This document shows positions 31,233 to 43,600 of a DNA stretch of 64,000 nt, one piece after another; the first letter of the stretch is position 1; every line of letters starts with the position of its first letter. Below the pieces are notes generated by a model, which was given only the letters and a program-made list of their open reading frames with translations, searched no databases and was not told where the DNA came from. This DNA comes from Rhizoctonia solani (lineage: Eukaryota > Basidiomycota > Agaricomycetes > Cantharellales > Ceratobasidiaceae), in the NCBI RefSeq assembly GCF_016906535.1, contig NC_057377.1:1736001-1800000 (forward strand), given 5' to 3'. A program made the translations under genes and the position numbers.

Positions 31233-34200
31233 TGCCCCCCCTCTAAGGGCCTTGGCAGCGCCAAGGGCCTTCTTTTTCATTTCTTTTTCAAATTTTTCTA
31301 GGATTTTTTTGGCGTTTTTGAGGTTTTCCCTTGGCTCCCAGGTATTCTCCTCTGATCCGTAGCCTTTCCATTTTACCCTAAAGAACCATTTCCCGTCCCT
31401 TTCTTCCATGTCTGTGATTCCTTTGACCTTGTATTCTTCTTCTCCATCCACGGTGACAGGTGGAGGCCAGTTCTCAAAGCTGCGCTTTTTGTCCCTTTTG
31501 ACTTTTGACAGAAGTCCCATGTAGAAGACATTGTGGATTCTCATTGTTGGCGGGAGTTCTAGGCGGTATGCTTGGTTGGAGATTCTCTTGGTTACCTTGA
31601 AGGGTCCTAGGCGTTGTTTGGTTAGCTTAGGACTCAGGGTCTTTAGCTTCATGTTCTTGGCGTCTAGCCAGGCTTCTTCCCCAATTTCAAATTCGAGTGG
31701 TTCTCCTGCTTCTCCGGCCACCATGCGTGTCTTTGATTGCCGGAGCGCAGCCTCTATTTCCCGCCATTGTGCCTCCATTTGGGTTGCCAAGTTGTCTGCC
31801 TCAGGGACGTCTGTTGGGACGTTACTTGGGGTCAAGGAGGGTTCCCAACCGTACAGTGCCTTAAAAGGAGATTTGCCTGTTGAACTATGCACCGCATTAT
31901 TGTAGGCAAACTCCGCCATTGGTAACCATTTGACCCAGTCCCTTTGGTTTACTCCTGAATAGGCCCATAAGAAGTGTTCAACCGTGGGATTTACGCGCTC
32001 TGTCTGCCCATCACTTTGAGGGTGGTAGGCTGAGGAGAAGTGGGGATCTATACCCAGGCGTTGGTACAGGGCTTTTAGGAATTTGTTATTAAAAACCCGT
32101 CCACGGTCTGATACTGTCTTTTCAGGCATGCCGTAGCGTTTCCATATGTGGCGTAGAAATAGGTCTGCCAATTCCGGGGCCTTGAGCTTTTTGGAGCACT
32201 CTACCAGAATGACGTATTTGGTAAAGCTATCCACAATGACTAGGATAGAGTCATTGTTTCTGTCTTTGGGCAGGTCTACTATCATATTGTATGACATGTG
32301 TTGCCAGGGGCGTGATGGGAGTTCCAGAGGTTGAGGTGGGATAGATGCGTACTTTGGTTTCCAGATCCGTTGGCAAGTTTTGCAGGAATCAATGTGCCAG
32401 TATGTGTCAGAACGGATGCCCAGCCAGTAGTAGTTCCTTGATACCAACTCCAGGGTGCGCTGTCTTCTTGGATGTCCTGCCAAGGGGCTGTTGTGGAAGA
32501 TGCAGAGTAGGTCTGCCCTTAGTGTTCCAACGTCAGGGACTACAATCCGCCCTTGGTAGAATAGCAGGCCTGCTTCCATCTTGTAATCCTTGAATGCGCG
32601 TTTGATAGAGGGTGGTGCCTTAGACTTGTTCTGGAGGAACTGTAATATTTCCTCCAGTGATTTGTCCTGATCTAGGGCGGCCTCAATTTGACATTGGAGC
32701 TCCTTCTCAGGGGTTACCAAGGCTACGTTAGCAAATACAGGGTCTGGAAGCATTGTTTGGTTGGCGGGAGGAATGTCGGCATGATCTGAGCAACGTGAGA
32801 GAGCATCCGGTTTCCCTGACTGTTTCCCTGGACGGTAGACGATCTGGAAATTATATCCTGCTAGTAGGAGATGCCATTGTGCGTGGCGACGGTTGAGCGT
32901 GCAGGATTCTTTCCAGTACTCCAGGTTGCGGTGGTCTGTGAACACAGTGATTGGGTGTAGAGTTCCTTCTAGGAAGATGCGCCAGTACTCAAGGGAGCGG
33001 ATAATAGCTAGGAGCTCCTTGTTGTGCGTGTTGTAATTTTGCTTGGCTCCCTTGAATGATTTGGATAGGAACCCTAATGGGTGCAAGCAACCATCTTCTT
33101 GTTGTTGACTAAGTATGGAACCCAAGGCTGCGCCAGAGGCGTCTGTTTCCAGGAAGTACAGTTTGGATGGGTCGGCGTGGCAGAGGACCAGGGCATTGGT
33201 TATGGCATTTTTTAGTCCCTGGAAGGCTTCCTGTTCTTTGACATCCCATCTCCACGGTGTGTCTTTCCTGACCAGGTTATGTAGTGGCCTGGCTATGTGA
33301 CTGAAGTTGGCAACAAACTGTTGTAGGAAATTGGCAAACCCTAAGAAAGATTGGACTTCCTTGACCTTAGTTGGTACTGGCCATTCCTGGACTGCTTGGA
33401 TTTTGAGCTTATCCAAACTAAAACCTTTGTCCAAAACAATAATCCCTAGGTATTCCACAGATGTGACGTGGAAGGTACACTTGGATGCTTTACAGAATAA
33501 TTGGTTATCCATTAGCTGCCTTAGTACCTTGTGAATGTGTTGGGTATGGTCCGCTTCATTTTTGGAATAGATCAAGATATTGTCAAGGTAGATAATGACG
33601 CATACATCTAGAAGATCCTTAAATAGTTTGTTCATGAAGTGTTGGAACAAGGCAGGGGCATTTGTCAAGCCAAAGGTCATCACCAGGGATTTGTAAAGGC
33701 CATATTTGGTACGGAACACGGTTTTCCACTCATCACCTTCCTTAACTTGGATGTTGTTGTACCCCCAGCATAGGTCTAGCTTAGTAAAGACCTTGGCACC
33801 ACGGAGTTGGGCCATGAGGTTGTCTGGGCAGGGTAATGGATAAACGTTCTTTTTGGTCCAATTATTCAGGCAACGGTAGTCAACTACCAAGCGGCAGGAG
33901 CCATCTTTTTTGGGGACAAACATGACGGGGGAGCTAATTGAGGATTTGCTGGGACAGATCTTCCCAGCTTTCAACTTGTCCCTGAGCCAATCCTTAGGCA
34001 TGGCGGACTTGGCATTGGTCATACTGTAAAGGGGCAAGTTAAGAGGCCCTTCCTCTGTCAGTTCAATCCCAATGTCATAATGCCAATGAGGGGGAAGCTT
34101 GTTGAATTCTTCCTCTCCAAATACCTTGGCGTACTGATGGTATTTGGAGGGTACTCCTTCAAGAGGGTTTTTGTCTGCTTCCTCTTCTTTGGCAATAGCC

Positions 34201-34667
34201 ACGTGTTCTGGTGGTGCATGGGGAAAGGAGAGGGTCCGTGCGTTCCAATCAATTTCTGGATTATGTGCGTCTAGCCATTTTAGCCCTAGGATGGCGGCAT
34301 GAGACCCTGTGTTGCAAATGAGGAAGGTCTCAGTCATTGATTTGCCATCAAAGGAAAAGGTTAAGTTAGCCTTTTTCCAAATTTTGCCAGCCTGGGGGCT
34401 TGACCCATCAAGCATAGTAACGGTATGGGGTGAAGGGAGGTCAATGAGTGGGAGGTGGAGTAGTTCCGTGGTGCGTGGATGTAGGAAGGATGATGTGGCG
34501 CCTGAATCAATCAGGACTTCTATTGGTTCCGCTTACTTTGGTTGTATAGAGATGGTAAAAAGTGGTGACAATTTGGAGGCAGTAGATACATGACAAATTT
34601 CTATACAATCAAAACTAGTGTCCATAGGGTTCTTGCGCGCAGCAGCAGAGACCCTTACTTTTTTCCC
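31224..34667 (-). pseudogene. pol of B4 (TAA near start; catalytic Asp to Asn)
   Basis: Entered at GGGAAAA (34661-34667). TAA at 34533-34535 just before the protease (LIDSGAT), then open to TAG at 31224. The RT box reads YLDN and the first integrase Asp reads YNMIVDL, as in B2; RNase H has NKELLAI. The HHCC finger is CKTC. Chromodomain at the end (VKWKGYG, NTWEP). Shares ALFQHFMNKLF and NEADHTQH with B2, so the two are close relatives. Confidence 0.92.
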
Positions 34668-36010
34668 AATTGGTACTTGGAGTCTTCGCCAATCTTGGCG
34701 GTTTCCTTGGCTTTCCCCTTATCCTCCTTAGGGGTAGCCTTCCAGCCGGTTCTACATTTGGCGAATTTGTGTCAGGCTCTGCCGCATTTCACACAGAGGC
34801 CTTCTGTGCGGCAGCGGTTGCGTTCTTCCTCCAAGACATAGTTAGGGTTGGAGGAGAGGGGACCGGTTTTGGTGGCCTGTTGGCCGGTACTTGCCCCCCG
34901 GTTGGGGGTGGTTGAGGTTTTGCCAGGCTTATTACCCTGCTGCGGGTGGCTGGCGCGTTCCTCTTGGAGGGTGTTGTTGATAATGAGGGATGCATCTTGC
35001 AATTCCCTCAGGGTGCGGGGTTGCCTCTCCCTTGTGGCAATTTGTCTTTGGACTTCCCAGTGAAGCCCACGCGCAAATTGGCCGCAAAGTGCGGCGTCAT
35101 TCCAGTCGAGTTCCATTTGCAGAGTGCGGAACTTAGTGATGTATTTGGCACAAGTGCCGGTCTGAGTAAGGGAAGTAATATTCTGCTCTGCTGCTCTGGT
35201 TGCGTCTGGGTTGCCAAAAGCAGCCAGGAATTTGACTTTGAATTCATCCATGGTCTGGATGAGTGCGCGGTGGGACCCTAGTTGGTCCAAATGGGGATGA
35301 GCCCAGGCTCCGCCGGCCTCCGTCATATTCATGAGGAGGAAACTGAGGACCTCCAAGTCCAAGGGGAATTGCCTCTGGTTCAGGCATACCCAGGCTAACA
35401 TTTGTGTCAGCCATTGTTTGGCCTCCAAGCCTATTTTGCCTTTGAAGGCGTCTGGATGATCCACTTTTACAGTGGAGGGGGCTGGAGGCTGCGCCGGGGC
35501 AATGACAGGCGCAGGTGGAGGTCCCTGGGGGGCTGGAGCCGGTCCCAAAGGGAAGGAGGAGGAGGGATAGGGGTTGAAGAGAGTAAGGGGGTCGCGCCTG
35601 GGGGCCCCTGCAGAGAGGATAGGGGCTGGGGCCCCAAGGAAAGGTTGAGTCTTGCCAACAGGCTCAACTTTTGGCACGGCCCTGGGTGTTTCTTCCACCG
35701 CAGGGGGTTTTTGTTCTTCTGGGGTGTGGGGACCCCGGGAGTGCTGGAGTTGGGCAAGCCCATCCTTGACAGCATTGACCGTTTGGGAAACATTTTTGAT
35801 GTTGGTGCAAACCTCTCAACTAGTTTCAACTTGTTCCGCAAGGGTCCGCTTGATGCGGTCAACTTGGGACTGGAGTCCCCAGAGGAGGCGGATGACCCGC
35901 TTGAGAGATACTTTGCTGAGCTCAGGGGAGGCTGGCGGAAGGAAGGGTCCCAACTCTCCCTGATCAATAGGGGAGCAGGCTTGAGAGGGCGGCCGGGAGC
36001 GGCTTGCCAT
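34655..36010 (-). pseudogene. gag of B4 (two in-frame TGA codons)
   Basis: ATG 36010 (MASRSRPPS), 452 codons including TAA at 34655-34657. TGA at 35816-35818 in the coiled-coil region and at 34772-34774 inside the CCHC knuckle (CVKCGRA-stop-HKFAKC). Capsid motifs AKQWLTQM and FARGLHWEV are present. Confidence 0.9.
34661..34667 (-). promoter_or_regulatory. -1 frameshift heptamer of B4
   Basis: TTG GGA AAA AAG TAA in the gag frame; GGGAAAA conserved. Confidence 0.72.
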
Positions 36011-36482
36011 GGTGTGTGTGGGGTACAACCGGCCAGCGTGGGTAGGTGCCCGGGAAGAAGAACAAGGGGGGGTACAGGAGGTAATGGTGGAAGGTGTGGG
36101 GGGACTAGTGGATGCCTATATCAGGACTTATGAGCATTTTATCGTATGTGTACGCTAAACCCTTGCCTCAACCGGCCTAGCGTTGGACAGTTCTTACCCT
36201 GATCAGCTGCCATGGACGGGCGTGATGCGGGGCAGTGCTTCTGCAAGCGGGTGGATTGGCTGTCTAGGGTCGCTAACAAATGGTACGGCGACCGGTGGTA
36301 TGCGGACAATTAGAACCCGTTAGCCTTATAGCAATTTGGTACTAGGTGGGGACAACGCTGGTTTGATTATTGACAGCAAAAGGCAATCCCAATCACCTGA
36401 TTTCCCTTGTGCTAGTACTAGGGACCTTCTTGTTGTTGGGCTAAGTATGGGTGTGCTAGTGGGCACGGTTTGCAACCAACTT
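36011..36482 (-). other. Leader of B4
   Basis: Untranslated region between primer site and gag, with the conserved leader stem around 36155-36190. No ORF is supported. Confidence 0.6.
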
Positions 36483-36498
36483 AAGGTCAATTACCTAG
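36483..36498 (-). promoter_or_regulatory. Primer-binding site of B4 (self-priming type)
   Basis: Minus-strand CTAGGTAATTGACCTT directly after the 5' LTR; partner in the 5' LTR at 36738-36750 (central CpG-derived mismatch). Confidence 0.68.
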
Positions 36499-37072
36499 TG
36501 TCCTAGACGTCCTTAAGGGGCGTCAAGGCAGCGGGCGCTTGTGGCTGTATGTACTGAGTGGGAAACCGCGTAAGGCAGTGGGGGTGCTACCTACAACAAC
36601 GAGCTATCCTACTACGACAACCACACGCTATAAGGCGGCGGCAAGCTACGTATGTACAGTGGAGTCAACGCTTAAGGCGTATAGTAACTACTTAGTGATC
36701 TGGCTATAAGGCCTCGTACAAGTGGGGGTGTGACAAGAGGTAATCAACCTGGGTGTTACCATGGTCAGTTGGCCTCCTTATATATTACAGGACTATCTAA
36801 TTACAAATACAACCATATGCAATATCATAACCAATAAGAACCCCGCTCCGCAGTCAGCCTTACTCATGCATACGTGTCACTGACGTGTCATAGTGATGTC
36901 ATCAGGTGGAGGTGGCTACGTGTGCTGAGGTAAGCGCGGATGGGAACGTGGCTTGGCGCTTAGCGTATGATATAAGCGCTGAGGTCACGTGATCAAAAAT
37001 GTTGTCCGTTCTACTTCGTTTAAATTCGAGAAAATGGGAATAAATTCCCTGGTATTGACTGTGTCTACAACA
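36499..37072 (-). repeat. 5' LTR of B4
   Basis: 574 bp family B LTR ending CAACA before GGACT. Confidence 0.92.
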
Positions 37073-37077
37073 GGACT

Positions 37078-37783
37078 GGACCAAATGGCTTCCCATGGCG
37101 GAATTTGCTTACAATAACGCAGTACATAGCAGTACAGGGAAAACACCGTTCAAGGCCCTATATGGCTGGGAACCCACCTTGACACCGTCCAACGTCCCAA
37201 CAGATGTACCAGAAGCCAATGACCTTGCGGTAACAATGGAAGCACAATGGAGAGAAGTCAAAGCTGCCCTCCGGCAATCAAAGATACAAATGACTGCCGG
37301 GGAATCAGGAACCCCCTTAGAATTTGAGATTGGAGAGGAAGCATGGCTTGACGCCAAAAATGTCAACCTCAAGACCCTGAGCCCAAAGCTAACAGAACAA
37401 CGCTTAGGCCCATTCAAAGTTACCAAGAAAATATCTGACCGCGCTTACCAGCTTGAACTTCCCCCAACAATGCGCATTCACAATGTGTTCTATGTGGGAC
37501 TTCTATCTAAAGTCAAAAGGGACGACAAACAAACCTTCAAAAACCGCCCGCCACCAGTCACTGTGGACGGAGAGGAAGAATACAAGGTAGAAGGAATAAC
37601 CAACGCAGAAGAACGCAACGGGAAATTGTTCTTTTGGGTAAAATGGAAGGGTTACAGCTCCAAAGAGAACACATGGGAACCTTGGGAAAACCTAAAAAAC
37701 GCGGAAAAGATTTTGAAAAAAATACAAGGAGGACATGAGAAAGAAGGCCCTTGGCGCTGCCAAGGCCCTCAGAGGGGGGGCAG
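37078..37783 (+). pseudogene. pol of B2, segment 3: integrase end and chromodomain
   Basis: Resumes the WTKWLPMAEFAYNN motif after B4. Ends with a chromodomain (VKWKGYSS, NTWEP). Near 37715-37735, by an A-run, the frame shifts relative to B3 and B4, so the last residues differ. The polypurine tract AGAGGGGGGG precedes the 3' LTR. Confidence 0.88.
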
Positions 37784-38355
37784 TGTTGTAGACACACTCT
37801 ATACCAGGGAATTTATTCCTATTTTCTCGAATTTAAACGAAGTAGAACGGACTACATTTTCAATCACGTGATCTCGGCGCTTATATCATACAATAAGCGC
37901 CAAGCCACATCCCCACCCGCGCTTATTCACCACACATAGCCACCTCCACCTATGACGTCATCATGACACGTCAGTGACACGTATGCATGAGTAAGGCCAA
38001 CTGCGGAGCAGGGTTCTTATTGGTTATGATATTGCATATGGTTGTATTTGTAATTAGATAGTCCTGTAATATATAAGGAGGCCAACTGACCATGGTAACA
38101 CCCAGGTTGATTACCTCTTGTTGCATCCCCACTTGTACAAGGCCTTACAGCCAGACTCACTAAGTAGTACTACAACGCCTTAAGCGTTGACTCTGCTGTA
38201 CATATGTAGCTTGCCATTGCCCATACGGCCTTGGTCATTGTTGTTTAGTAGTTAGACGTTGTAGGGTAGACCTCGCCGCCTTAAGCAGTACTAACTGTAC
38301 ATCCACATGGCCACAAGCGCCCGCGCCCTTGACGTCCTTACAGACGTCTAGGACA
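37784..38355 (+). repeat. 3' LTR of B2
   Basis: 572 bp, TGTTGTAGACAC...GTCTAGGACA, followed by ATACG, the (mutated) target duplication. Confidence 0.93.
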
Positions 38356-38360
38356 ATACG

Positions 38361-38382
38361 GGCTGCTGAAACCATTACCGGT
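38361..38382 (+). pseudogene. pol of element O, segment 4: 22-bp island of integrase
   Basis: Between B2 and B5. Joined to 7698 and 38969 it reads GLLKPLPVPKYPW, restoring the spacer between the HHCC finger and the integrase core. Confidence 0.85.
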
Positions 38383-38963
38383 TGTCCTAGACGTCTGTAA
38401 GGACGTTGAGGAGGTGGGCACTTGCGGCCGGATGTATCTAAGTAAATACCGCTTAAGGCGGTGAGCAAGCTACCTACAACAACAACCAGCTATACTAAGG
38501 TGACCAAGGCCGTAAGGGCAATGGTGGACTATGTAAGTACAACAAGGAAGCCGCTTAAGGCAGTGTAGATGATGTGAACTAAGTAGTTACTGGGCTTAAG
38601 GCCCTCATACAATGGGTGGATGCAACAAGAGGTAATTGACCTGGGTGTTACCATGGTTGGTTGGCCTCCTTATATATTACAGAGTTATCCTAATTACAAA
38701 TACAATCATATGCAATACTGTATCAAATGAGAACCCTGCTCTGCAAGCGGCCTTACTCATACATACATGTCACTGACGTTTCATAATGATGTCATCAAGT
38801 GGAGGTGGCTACATATGCTGATTTAAGCGCGGAAGGGGACGTGGCTCAGCGCTTAGCGTATGATAAGCGCCGAGGTCACGTGATTGAAAATGTAGTCCGT
38901 TCTACTTCGTTTAAATTTGAGAAAATTGGAATAAATCCCGTGGTATCGATTGTGTCTACGACA
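38383..38963 (-). mobile_element. B5: solo LTR of family B in O integrase
   Basis: 581 bp, TGTCCTAG...CTACGACA, duplication CCGGT/CCAGT (38378-38382, 38964-38968; the difference is G to A at a CpG). It inserted only 22 bp from B2. Confidence 0.9.
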
Positions 38964-38968
38964 CCAGT

Positions 38969-40089
38969 ACCCAAATACCCGTGGGCACAGATTGGCGTCA
39001 ATTTCCTGGGACCATTAACAGAATCCGCAACCCTACTGGGTAAATTCAACATGGTATGCGTGGTAATTGACCACCTTATGTGCATGGCGCACTTAATACC
39101 AACAAGATTGGACTACATGGCCCACAACATGGCCAAGGTATTTCACGCAAACATCTTTAGGCTGCACGGGGTACCCAAGATCATCATTAGCAATAGAGAC
39201 AAGTTATTTACATTGATCTTCTGGAAGACGCTCTATGAACTATTGGGTACCAAACTGAGACTGTCACCGGCGTTCCACCCACAGACGGACAGGCAGACCA
39301 AAAGACTCATACGCACAATACTGGCACTGATACGCGTGTGCATAAACCCAGCGTTGAGAGACTGGGCAACCAAATTACCTAGTATTGAGTTTGCAGTAAA
39401 CTTGGCTAGATTGGAGACCACCAGGTTCAGTCCATTTGCACTGAATTACGGACAAACCCCACGTCCAATATTAGTGCAAACCAATACTGACATGTACGGG
39501 GTACGCAATGCGGCCTGCAACATCAAATACGCACTAATGATAGCACATGATGCCATCATTGGTTTGCAAATAAGTCAGATGGTTGAAGCTAACAGGCATA
39601 GAAGACCTTCACCGTTTAAGACCAACAACTTAGTATATGTTAGTACCAAGAACATGAGAGTGCTGATGGGGAAACCACACAAGCTATTGGCGCAATGGAT
39701 TGGGCCAGTAAGAATAGACGGTGTGGTCAAGGAAGGGGCCACTTACCACGTAGAGTTGCCCAACAACTTGAAGCAAAGAGGAATAAAGCCAATATTCCAC
39801 GCGTTGCTACTGAAACCACATGTACCATATGAGGATTGTTGCTTCCCAGGAAGGAACTACAAGCAGATAGCCTCCTTAGAAGCCAATGATGATGAATGGG
39901 CGGTTGAGCGGATAGGTGGACATTGCGGCAAGGGGAATAACGCAATGTTTGAGATAGTATGGCAATTGGGAGACCGTACCTGGGAATCATACCGCATGGT
40001 ACGGCACCTTGAGGCCCTAAGACAATATTTTGAAGCCTTAGGGATCAGCTGCACTAAAGAGCTACCGTGGAAAGAAGACAGGGAAGTAC
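38969..40089 (+). pseudogene. pol of element O, segment 5: integrase core and chromodomain-like region
   Basis: Integrase core: IGVNFLGPL, where the first catalytic Asp position of relatives (D-F) reads N; VVIDHL; SNRDKLF with the second Asp; QTDRQTKRLIR, where the expected Glu of TER is Lys. So two of three catalytic acids appear lost, both by G-to-A. A GPF/Y-like stretch (WIGPVRI) and a C-terminal chromodomain-like region follow (EWAVERI, FEIVWQLGDRTWES, about 39895-39990). Open to the A4 insertion at AGTAC and resumed at 54039. Confidence 0.82.
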
Positions 40090-40660
40090 TGTTGTACACC
40101 ACTGTAAGGTGGGTACTTGCTGGTAAAGGTGGGCGCTTGTGGCCGTACTACTACACTAGCCTATGTAATCTAACTAGCTAAGGCTATCTACTAACTGACT
40201 AAGTTGCTTACGGCAACAACTAACTATCTACTGCTAATGCAAGGGGGCCTTAGGCCTGGAGGTGTGGTGAGTGAAGTAAGGGGGTGGTGCGTCAGCAGAA
40301 CTTCTGGGGGCCGGCTACTTAGCTGGCTGATGCCTCCTCAATGGATATGAGACAAGGTAAAATTGACTTGGTGTTTCCAAGCAATTTCCCTGCTGTATAT
40401 ATAGACAAAACACACTATCTACATGGACTGTGCGCGTGAGAGAAAGAAGTACAGAAGACAAATAAGAAGCATGCTGCGGGCTGCGCAGAAGCGTGGATTT
40501 CTCCTAAGCGCCCTTGACACGGCATCTTGGCGCGGCATCTCGGCATAATAAGCGCCGAGATCACGTGATTAAAAAACATAAGATAAAGGGTTCGTAAAAA
40601 ATAGTAAAAATATCAGAAAAATCGTCCGAATCCAGTAGTATAGTTAAGGAGGTTGTAACA
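40090..40660 (-). repeat. 3' LTR of A4
   Basis: 571 bp; nearly identical by eye to 53463-54033, with a few transitions (such as GTGGGCGC vs GTGGGCAC). Confidence 0.93.
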
Positions 40661-40671
40661 TTGCCCCCCCC

Positions 40672-43600
40672 TTAAAGGCTCTTGGCGGTGTCACGAGCCT
40701 TTCTGAGTCTGGCTTGGTTGAAGCGCTTGATCTCTTCCTGGCTGTGTTCCAACAGTTCTTCCGGCTCCCATGAGTTGTCTTCTGGGCCATACCCTTTCCA
40801 TTTGATCAAGTAGAACCACTTTCCACGTTGTCTTTTAGAGTCAATGATTTGCTCTACTTTGTATTCCTCCTCTCCTTCTATTGTTTCAGGAGGAGGTTGT
40901 TCCGGAAGTGGTTGACTTGGGGACTTGTGGACTTTGGACAGTAATCCTACATAGAATACGTTGTGGATTTTCATGGTTACCAGGAGTTCCAGGCAATACG
41001 CATGGCTGGAGATTTTTTTGGTGATCTTGAAGGGACCTAGGCGCTTGGGGTCCAGTTTGTTGGAGTTAGAATGTATCTCCACATTTTTTGCGTCTAGCCA
41101 AACTTTTTCTCCAATGGAAAATTCCAGGGTTATTCCCTTGGTTCCTGCCATTCTTTCCTTTGTCATTCTCAGGGCGGATTCCGCTTCCTTCCACTCTTGT
41201 GCTAAGGTATCAGCCACGTTGTCAGCTTCTGGTACGTTTGCTGGGACGTTGGACGGGTTCATGACCAGGTTCCTTCCATAAACCAACTCAAAGGGGGTTT
41301 TCCCAGTGGCGGAGTGTTTAGCGTTGTTGTACGCGTATTCCGCTAATGGCAACCAGGAGGCCCAGTCCAAGTGGTCTGCTGCTACGTATGATCTCAGGTA
41401 GAACTCGATGAATTGATTCACCCTCTCCGTTTGACCGTCTGACTCCGGGTGGTAGGCCAACAAGAATGAGGGCTTGATCCCAAGGCGTTGGTATAGAGCT
41501 CTCAGGAATTTCCCTGTAAATGTGGTTCCCCTGTCTGATATTGTCTTAACTGGCAATCCATGGAGTTTCCACACATGCAAGACAAATAATTCCGCTAATC
41601 CCTTGGACAAGACCTTCTTGGTAGTTGGAATGAAGTGTCCAAACTTGGAGAAGGAGTCTATGACTACCAGAATTGCGTCAAATCCTTGGGACTTAGGGAA
41701 ACCTGTGATAAAGTCATAGGAAATTGTGTGGAAAGGGAAGGGGGGAACTTCCAGAGGTTTCAGGGAGATAACTGGAGCATGTGCGCGTCGATTAGCCTGG
41801 CAAACTGGGCAGCATTCAACCCATTCTTTTGCAGAAGATTTCATTCCGGGCCACCAATAGTTCCTGCTAACAAGTTTGAGCATCCTTTGTTGTCCGGGGT
41901 GCCCTGCCAGTGGGGAGTCATGGAATTCCTTCAATAGTTGCTCCTTGAGGGCTTCCAAGTCTGGTACTACTAGTTTTCCGCGGTACCACAGGAGGTCTTC
42001 TTCCCAATTGTAGTCTCGGTAGGCTTTTTGAATAGAGGGAGGCGCATTGTCTGCATCTTCTGTCAGGAATTGGATGATGGGCTCCAGGGTTGGGTCTTCC
42101 TTGAGTTTGGAGCGGATTTCTGTAACTATTTCAACTTCTTCCTCTGAAGTATTGGCAAAGACTTCTTCAGGTAGCATGACTTCAGGTCCCAGAGGCGTAT
42201 CAACATAGTCCAATTGTCTGGATAGGGCGTCTGGCTTTCCTGACTGTTTCCCTGGTCAATAGTGTATTTCAAAATTGAAATCGCTCAGGAATATTCTCCA
42301 GTGGGCATGTCTGCGGTTAAACGTTTGTGCCTGCATCCAGTACTCTAGATTCCTATGATCTGTAAAGACTTGGATTGGTTTGTCCGTGGCTTCCAAGAAG
42401 ATCCTCCACTCTTCCAGGGCTTTAATGATTGCCAGAAGCTCCTTGTCATGGGTATTGTAGTTAGCTTCAGCCCCTGAAAAAGATTTGGACATATATGCAA
42501 CCGGATGTAAATGATTGTCTTCTCCTTGTTGGCTGAGAATGGCCCCCATGGCTACTCCTGATGCATCTGTTTCCAAGTAGTAAGGGAGTTCAGGGTTGGA
42601 ATGAATTAGGACCGGAGATTTTGTGACCAAAGCCTTCAATTCTTGGAATGCAGCTTCTTCTGAATTGCCCCATGACCAGAGGGATTCCTTTTTGGTGAGA
42701 TTATGGAGGGAGCGTGCAACCAAGCTGAAGTTGGGGATGAAGCGCCTGAGGTAGTTGACAAAGCCTAGAAAGGCCTGGACCTGTTTGACAGTCTTGGGCG
42801 TGGGCCAGGAGGTGACAGCCTCAATCTTCTTCTGATCCATTGAGAACCCAGCTGGGGAAATGACAATACCAAGGTAATCCACTGTTGTGACGTGGAAGTG
42901 GCACTTGGAGAGTTTACAGAACAACTGATTCTTCAGTAGCCGTGATAAGACTTCCCTGACGTGGGTTGGGTGGTCCTTGGGTTTCTCTGAGAAGATCAGT
43001 ATGTCATCCAGGTATATGACCACAGTGACGTCAATAAGATCCCTAAATAAGTTGTTCATAAAATGTTGGAACGCTGCAGGGGCATTGGTAAGACCAAAAG
43101 GCATAACTAGGTATTCAAATAGGCCATATTTGGTTCTGAAGGCCGTTTTCCATTTGTCACCTTCCTTGATTCAAACATTATTATACCCCCAGCATAAGTC
43201 CAATTTAGTGAAGACTTTGGCATGTCTAAGTTTAGCCATGAGGTTGTCCTGCCTTGGTAAAGGATATACGTTCTTATGGGTGACGTCATTCAGCTTCCTG
43301 TAATCAACAACTAGCCTGAGGGATCCGTCTGCCTTTTTCACAAACATGACCGGGGCACCTGCCAAGGAGGTACTAGGGCGGATCTTGCCTGTTGCCAGCT
43401 CCTCATCAATGTGTTGTTTCAGTGCCTTGGATTCTGCGTCAGTCATGCCGTAAATGGGCCCAGGTGAGAGTTTGGCGTCCGGTATTAGGTCAATGGCTAT
43501 ATTGTATTCCCTATGGGGGGGTAAGACTTTGAACTCTTCTTCCCCAAAGACTTTAGCAAATTTGTGATATTGCTCAGGTAAGTCAGCTAATGGATTTTGG

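Larger units (their letters stand above)
30658..37072 (-). mobile_element. B4: full-length family B Ty3 chromovirus nested in B2 integrase
   Basis: LTRs 30658-31232 (3') and 36499-37072 (5'), target duplication GGACT (30653-30657, 37073-37077), total 6415 bp. Gag has two stops and pol one; RT and integrase catalytic Asp residues are Asn. Confidence 0.95.
7699..38355 (+). mobile_element. B2: full-length family B Ty3 chromovirus carrying three further insertions
   Basis: LTRs at 7699-8270 and 37784-38355 (572 bp each) and target duplication GTACG/ATACG (7694-7698, 38356-38360; one mismatch). It is inserted in the integrase region of O. It contains B3 (in the leader), A2 and B4 (both in integrase). 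Removing them leaves about 6.41 kb, matching B4 and B6. Coding order is gag (15221-16576), then pol split over 16564-19001, 30365-30657 and 37078 to about 37790. It is dead: premature TGA codons, YLDN in RT, Asp-to-Asn in integrase, and a frameshift near the pol end. Confidence 0.95.
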
